From positions 1 through 43,231 of the forward strand of contig CAYUVF010000037.1 in the NCBI GenBank assembly GCA_964448045.1: a stretch of DNA of 43,231 nt, written 5' to 3'. Of this stretch, positions 38,973 through 43,231 are shown piece after piece (position 1 is the stretch's first letter; each line of letters begins with the position of its first letter). The notes beneath the pieces are model-generated. The model was not told the DNA's origin. It searched no databases and worked only from the letters and a program-made list of their open reading frames with translations. This stretch comes from CAYUVF01 sp964448045. Its GTDB lineage: Bacteria; Bacteroidota; Rhodothermia; Rhodothermales; Salinibacteraceae. A program made the translations under genes and the position numbers.

Positions 38973-40997
38973 ATGGCTCCCGAATCTGCCCCAGCTCGCT
39001 CGGATGTCGATCTGAGCGAGCTGACCATCAACACCATCCGCTTCCTCGCCGTCGACGCCGTCCAGCGCGCCAAAAGCGGTCATCCCGGCATGCCGATGGG
39101 CGCCGCGCCGATGGCCTACGTGCTGTGGACGCGCTTCCTGAAGCACAATCCCGCCGACCCGCAGTGGCCCGATCGCGACCGCTTCGTGCTCTCGGCCGGG
39201 CACGGCTCGATGCTGCTCTACGCGCTGCTCCACCTCTCGGGCTATGACCTGCCGATGGAGGAGATCAAGAACTTCCGCCAGTGGGGGAGCATCACACCCG
39301 GCCATCCGGAGGCGCACCTGACGACCGGCGTCGAAACAACGACCGGCCCGCTCGGGCAGGGCTTCGCGAACGGCGTCGGCATGGCTATCGCCGAGCGCCA
39401 CTTGGCCGCCCGCTTCAACACGGACGCCCATTCGATTGTCGACCATCACACGTACGGCATCGTCTCGGACGGCGACCTGATGGAGGGCATCTCCCACGAG
39501 GCGGCCTCGCTGGCCGGCCACCTCGGCCTCGGCAAGCTGATCTACCTCTACGACGACAACGAAATCTCGATCGACGGCAGCACCGACCTCGCCTTCACCG
39601 AAGACGTCGGCGCCCGGTTCGCGGCGTACGACTGGCACGTCCAGCGCGTTGACGACGGCAACGACCTCGACGCCATCGAGCAGGCCCTCCGCGCGGCGCA
39701 GGACGAGACGGAGCGCCCGTCGATCATCTGCGTGCGGACGCACATCGGCTATGGCAGTCCGAACAAGCAGGGCACCGCCGCGGCGCACGGCGCGCCCCTC
39801 GGCCCCGAGGAGGTGGAACGGACGAAACGCAACCTCGGCTGGCCCGAGGACGAGACGTTCCACGTGCCCGATGCCGTCTACGAGCACATGCAGTCGGCCG
39901 TCGCCAACGGCGCCGACGCGCAGGCTGCGTGGCAGGAACGGCTCGACGCCTATCGCACCGCGCATCCCGATCAGGCCGAGACCTTCGAGCGCGGGCTGAA
40001 TCACGAGCTTCCCGAGCACTGGGACGATCTGCTGCCCACGTTCGAGGCGGGCACGTCGATGGCCACGCGCAAAGCGAGCGGCACCACGCTCGACGCCATC
40101 GGCCCGGCGCTGCCGACGCTCGTCGGCGGCTCGGCGGATCTGACGGGCTCGAACAAGACCGACATCGAGGGGCGCAGCGGCTTTCAGAAGGACACGCCGG
40201 AGGGGCAGTATTTCTACTTTGGCGTCCGCGAGCACGCCATGGCGGGCGCGGCCAACGGCATGGCGCTGCATGGCGGAATCCGGCCATACGTTGGCACCTT
40301 CCTCATCTTCAGCGACTACATGCGCCCGTCGGTGCGTCTCAGCGCGCTGATGGAGCAGCCCGTCACCTACGTCTTCACGCACGACTCTATCGGCCTCGGC
40401 GAGGATGGCCCGACGCATCAGCCCATCGAGCATCTGATGGCGTTGCGGGCGATTCCGAATCTCACGATCATCCGCCCGGGCGATGCCAACGAAGCCGCCC
40501 AGGCGTGGAAAGCCGCCCTCGACCACACCCACGGCCCGACCGCGCTGGTGCTGACGCGTCAGGGCCTACCGACGCTCGACCGCACCGAATACGCCTCCGC
40601 CGAGGGGCTGCACCGCGGCGCGTACGTCCTCTCCGACGACGACGGCACGCCCGACGTCATCCTGATCGGCACCGGTAGCGAAGTGCAGCACGCTGTCGCC
40701 GCCGCCGAGACGCTCCGCGCCGAAGACGGCGTCCACGTTCGCGTCGTCAGCATGCCCTCGTGGGAGCTGTTCGAGGCGCAGTCGGACGACTACCGCCACG
40801 AGGTCCTGCCGCCGGAGGTGACGGCGCGCGTCGCCATCGAAGCCGGCGTTGCGCAGGGCTGGGAGCGCTACGTCGGCACGGGCGGATCGATCATCGGCAT
40901 CGACCGCTTCGGGGCCTCGGCGCCGGGCGCGACCAACATGGAAAAGTTTGGCTTCACGCCGGCGAACGTCGTCGGCCACGCGCGGGAGCTGCTTTAA
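38973..40997 (+). CDS. tkt: Transketolase
   Basis: Thiamine-diphosphate enzyme of 674 residues, which moves two-carbon units in the pentose phosphate pathway. The N-terminal domain shows AKSGHPGMPMGAAPMAYVLW, HGSMLLYALLHLSGYDL, and the ThDP/metal motif SDGDLMEGISHEAASLAGHL leading to YDDNEISIDG. The pyrimidine-binding domain shows FYFGVREHAMAGAANGMALHGG and THDSIGLGEDGPTHQPIEHL. The C-terminal domain is present and the gene looks intact. The ATG at 38973 is preferred to a TTG two codons earlier. The 171-bp gap upstream holds no gene. Confidence 0.96.
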   Translation: MAPESAPARSDVDLSELTINTIRFLAVDAVQRAKSGHPGMPMGAAPMAYVLWTRFLKHNPADPQWPDRDRFVLSAGHGSMLLYALLHLSGYDLPMEEIKNFRQWGSITPGHPEAHLTTGVETTTGPLGQGFANGVGMAIAERHLAARFNTDAHSIVDHHTYGIVSDGDLMEGISHEAASLAGHLGLGKLIYLYDDNEISIDGSTDLAFTEDVGARFAAYDWHVQRVDDGNDLDAIEQALRAAQDETERPSIICVRTHIGYGSPNKQGTAAAHGAPLGPEEVERTKRNLGWPEDETFHVPDAVYEHMQSAVANGADAQAAWQERLDAYRTAHPDQAETFERGLNHELPEHWDDLLPTFEAGTSMATRKASGTTLDAIGPALPTLVGGSADLTGSNKTDIEGRSGFQKDTPEGQYFYFGVREHAMAGAANGMALHGGIRPYVGTFLIFSDYMRPSVRLSALMEQPVTYVFTHDSIGLGEDGPTHQPIEHLMALRAIPNLTIIRPGDANEAAQAWKAALDHTHGPTALVLTRQGLPTLDRTEYASAEGLHRGAYVLSDDDGTPDVILIGTGSEVQHAVAAAETLRAEDGVHVRVVSMPSWELFEAQSDDYRHEVLPPEVTARVAIEAGVAQGWERYVGTGGSIIGIDRFGASAPGATNMEKFGFTPANVVGHARELL

Positions 40998-41009
40998 CCC
41001 GAACCTGCT

Positions 41010-42128
41010 ATGACTACCGACGTCCTCATCCTGGGCGGCGGCGCGGGCGGCATCGCCACAGCGAACCGACTGGCCCGCGTCGCGCCCGATTGTGCCATCA
41101 CGCTCATCGACCGGCGCGCTCATCACGTGTACGCGCCGGGCTTCCTGAGCGTCCTCTTCGGTGAGGCCGAACTCGAGGCGCTGCGCCGCCCGATTGCTGA
41201 TCTGCTGGACGAGCGGGTTGAGTTCGTCGAGGGCGCCGTCGAATCCATCCAGCCGGGTGATCGCACGGTGATCGGGGCATTCGGCATGGCGGAGTACGAG
41301 ACGCTCGTCGTAGCACTCGGCTCGGTGCCGCGGGGGTCGGACGATTGGCCGCAGACGGCGGCGACGCCGTGGACGCAGGACGGGGCGCTCGAATTGCGCG
41401 ATCGGCTGGCGGCGCTTGCGTCGGATGCGCGTGTGCTTGTGGCGGCGACGGGGCTGCCGTACAAATGCCCGCCCGCGCCGTTCGATCTGGCGGTGCGCAT
41501 CCGGCATGCGTTCGGCGTCGAGGTGGCGATGGCCCATCCGTGGCCGGTGCCGCTGGCGCCCTTCGGCCCAGATGCCGCGCGGCGAATGAAGGGGCACTTC
41601 GAGCGCGCCGGGGTGACGTATCACGGCCGGTTCGAGACGGCGCGCGTCGCATCCGACCGCCTCATCGGCGCCGATGGGACGGAGCTGCCGTTCGATCAGG
41701 CGATCCTGATTCCGCCGCACCGCACGCCATCCGCGCTCGCCGATTCGCCGCTCGCGAACGACAGCGGCTGGTTGCCCGTATCGTATCCGAGCCTGCGCCA
41801 CGCCGAGTTCGACACCGTGTACGGCGTGGGGGACTGCATCGCGCCGCCGCTGCAGGCCGGCTTCGCCGGTACACTGGCCGTGCACGAGGCGCACCACGTC
41901 GCCGACCAGATTGCCGGGCGCGTGCCGCCCGATGCCGAGCCCACGATGGAGGCCATCTGCTTCATGGACTTCGGCACGACGGGTAGCTTCATGCACTGCA
42001 ACTTTGGCCCGCCCGTGCGCGGCGAAGGCCGCCCCGATTGCCGGATCATGCCGGAGATGCCGTTCTTCCAGAAAGCGCGGCAGTTGTTTCAGGACGAGTG
42101 GTTCGCGACCACACTGCGCGGGGCGTAG
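41010..42128 (+). CDS. Sulfide:quinone oxidoreductase-like flavoprotein
   Basis: FAD-dependent pyridine-nucleotide-disulfide-family protein of 372 residues, similar to sulfide:quinone reductases and flavocytochrome c flavoproteins. The FAD-binding LILGGGAGGIATANRLAR is at 6-23, and VYGVGDCIAPPLQAGFAGTLAVHEAHHVADQI near 276-307 is the second FAD segment. C153 in LPYKCPPAPFD matches one redox cysteine of SQR. The usual partner between the FAD motif and this site is not seen, although cysteines occur later (ICFMDFG, MHCNFGP). The C-terminus could be a membrane-contact helix. Sulfide oxidation is therefore possible but not proven. It follows tkt by 12 bp. Confidence 0.75.
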   Translation: MTTDVLILGGGAGGIATANRLARVAPDCAITLIDRRAHHVYAPGFLSVLFGEAELEALRRPIADLLDERVEFVEGAVESIQPGDRTVIGAFGMAEYETLVVALGSVPRGSDDWPQTAATPWTQDGALELRDRLAALASDARVLVAATGLPYKCPPAPFDLAVRIRHAFGVEVAMAHPWPVPLAPFGPDAARRMKGHFERAGVTYHGRFETARVASDRLIGADGTELPFDQAILIPPHRTPSALADSPLANDSGWLPVSYPSLRHAEFDTVYGVGDCIAPPLQAGFAGTLAVHEAHHVADQIAGRVPPDAEPTMEAICFMDFGTTGSFMHCNFGPPVRGEGRPDCRIMPEMPFFQKARQLFQDEWFATTLRGA

Positions 42129-42172
42129 GCGACGCCGGTTGTTTCTCTTTGCTGCACCGATTCCGTGACGCC

Positions 42173-42589
42173 ATGCGCATCCGCGCGCTGGCCTTTATCC
42201 TCCTCGCCGTGCTCGCCGGACGCAGCGCGGCCGCCCAATCCGCCGACACCACGGCGCAGGAGCGCCACTGGTCGAATCAGGCGTGGACGACGATCATCAA
42301 GCACGACGGCGTCGACGTTTCGTACATCTTCTACCGCGAGGCCGACAACGTGAACAACGGCGTCGTCGTGCGGCTCATCAACCGGAACACGCATCCGGTG
42401 CGGTACGCCTTCAAGGTCGTGTTTCGGGCGGGCGATGGGACGGAGAAAGTCGCCCAGGCGAGCGGCGATCTGAAGCCGGGCGAGATGGAAACGGGCGAGA
42501 GCGCAGGGCTCTACTGGATTCCGTTCACCGACGGGCGGAGCATCGGGGAGATTGGCCTGCGCGGGATTCGGGTGGAGCGGGAGAGGTGA
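42173..42589 (+). CDS. Small secreted protein, unknown
   Basis: Protein of 138 residues with a clear signal peptide (MRIRALAFILLAVLAGRSAAA, cleavage near residue 21). The mature part looks like a single beta-sandwich: alternating strands such as VDVSYIFYREADNVNNGVVV and NTHPVRYAFKVVFRAGDG, and a Gly-rich end. No cysteines are in the mature part. No family recognised. The start at 42173 is chosen because it gives the signal peptide. Confidence 0.7.
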   Translation: MRIRALAFILLAVLAGRSAAAQSADTTAQERHWSNQAWTTIIKHDGVDVSYIFYREADNVNNGVVVRLINRNTHPVRYAFKVVFRAGDGTEKVAQASGDLKPGEMETGESAGLYWIPFTDGRSIGEIGLRGIRVERER

Positions 42590-42689
42590 GAGCCCAAAGG
42601 TAGGAGGAACCGAGACATCGACCTTTTAAAGTCCAGATGCCTTCAATGCATCAAGTGGGGCCGTTCGTTGTGGATTCGATGGCGGCCCG

Positions 42690-43109
42690 TTACCATCCAT
42701 ACGTCTGTAGCTCATTGAGCGAGTCGTCCAAGACATATAGAAATTCAATGCCCATCACATGCCCTTCGCGGGACGGATCGAACGGTACGGTAACGAAATA
42801 GCGGTCAGACGCCCGGTAGTACACGACGTTGCGGACATCATTGTCCACGTCGCCGTATTTTTGATTCAGCGCTTGGCACACGGAAGGGTCTTGCACCAGT
42901 TGGATCTGGCTCGTGTCGATACCTGTGGCGCCGACTTCTTCTCGATCGCTTGAAAAGTCGGAATCCGCCAGAAAGCCGACAACCATTGATCGCGCATATG
43001 CTCCTCCGGGTGGGCATCCTCCTTGGGCTTGCAGGGAGGAGGGTAGTATGCCCAGTGCTATGACGAGCACTCCTGTCAGGAAAAACAGTGGAGGAACTAC
43101 GCTTCTCAT
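42690..43109 (-). CDS. Small secreted protein, unknown
   Basis: Protein of 139 residues with a signal peptide (MRSVVPPLFFLTGVLVIALG, cleavage after SLQA near residue 28). The mature domain has two cysteines (in QGGCPPGG and DPSVCQAL) that could form a disulfide. It ends with FLYVLDDSLNELQTYGW. No family recognised. Upstream in-frame starts lack a signal peptide. The 100-bp gap between the two convergent secreted-protein genes shows no terminator. Confidence 0.65.
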   Translation of the reverse strand: MRSVVPPLFFLTGVLVIALGILPSSLQAQGGCPPGGAYARSMVVGFLADSDFSSDREEVGATGIDTSQIQLVQDPSVCQALNQKYGDVDNDVRNVVYYRASDRYFVTVPFDPSREGHVMGIEFLYVLDDSLNELQTYGW

Positions 43110-43231
43110 ATTTCCCGCTGAAATCGCACCTTGTCGACGCTGGCCCGTTGATCCAGATCTGAATCGCCGGTCAGATCCTACAACGCTGCACACATGCGAA
43201 CGTTGCGTCTGAAGGCGGAGCACTCGGTACC

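Overview
The window is a GC-rich (roughly 60%) bacterial chromosome segment. It most resembles a halophilic or marine member of the Rhodothermia, the Salinibacter/Rhodothermus side of Bacteroidota. That placement is an inference. It rests on three families typical of Bacteroidota (DUF4293, DUF4837 and DUF4296-like proteins), acidic proteins rich in Asp and Glu, an NAD-type isocitrate dehydrogenase, and weak or absent Shine-Dalgarno sequences. I found no rRNA, tRNA, CRISPR array or complete insertion sequence.

Left part (1-12.1 kb, plus strand): acetate and storage metabolism. A 5'-truncated acetyl-CoA synthetase is followed by an outer-membrane porin-like barrel, a two-subunit sodium:solute (acetate-type) symporter and a degenerate beta-lactamase-fold serine hydrolase. 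Next comes a complete class III polyhydroxyalkanoate (PHA) cluster: a phasin-like protein, PhaE with a C-terminal helix-hairpin-helix, PhaC, PhaB, a small second PhaE-like protein and PhaA. It ends at a clear terminator. Acetate taken up and activated to acetyl-CoA could be condensed (PhaA), reduced (PhaB) and polymerised (PhaEC).

Middle (12.1-26.4 kb): a divergent penicillin-acylase-family protein and a PolX-like protein with a damaged polymerase site lie on the minus strand. A CtpA-type protease lies on the plus strand. An ExbB / small membrane protein / ExbD / ExbD energy-transducing operon follows, behind a perfect TTGACA-N17-TATAAT promoter and a structured leader. After a terminator come isocitrate dehydrogenase, DUF4293, an EamA transporter, a convergent family 2 glycosyltransferase and RecQ. 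The gap between the glycosyltransferase and recQ holds a candidate structured RNA with its own terminator on the minus strand.

Right-centre (26.4-37.4 kb, minus strand): a complete tryptophan operon in the order trpL-trpE-unknown-trpS-four-helix-bundle-trpG-trpD-trpC-trpF-trpB-trpA, followed by two Bacteroidota lipoproteins. It starts with an unannotated 29-residue leader peptide carrying four Trp codons (W-A-W-W-W) and an 11-bp terminator that overlaps a 9-bp antiterminator. This is a textbook-style transcription attenuator that would control both synthesis and charging (trpS) of tryptophan. Several gaps in the operon are filled with degenerate palindromic repeats. One inverted pair brackets a gene for a homologue of the 23S rRNA intervening-sequence protein, which is translationally coupled to trpG. 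This cassette inside an amino-acid operon is the most unusual structure in the window.

Right end (37.6-43.2 kb): a VKOR-DsbA fusion for periplasmic disulfide formation, transketolase, a sulfide:quinone-reductase-like flavoprotein and two small secreted proteins of unknown function.
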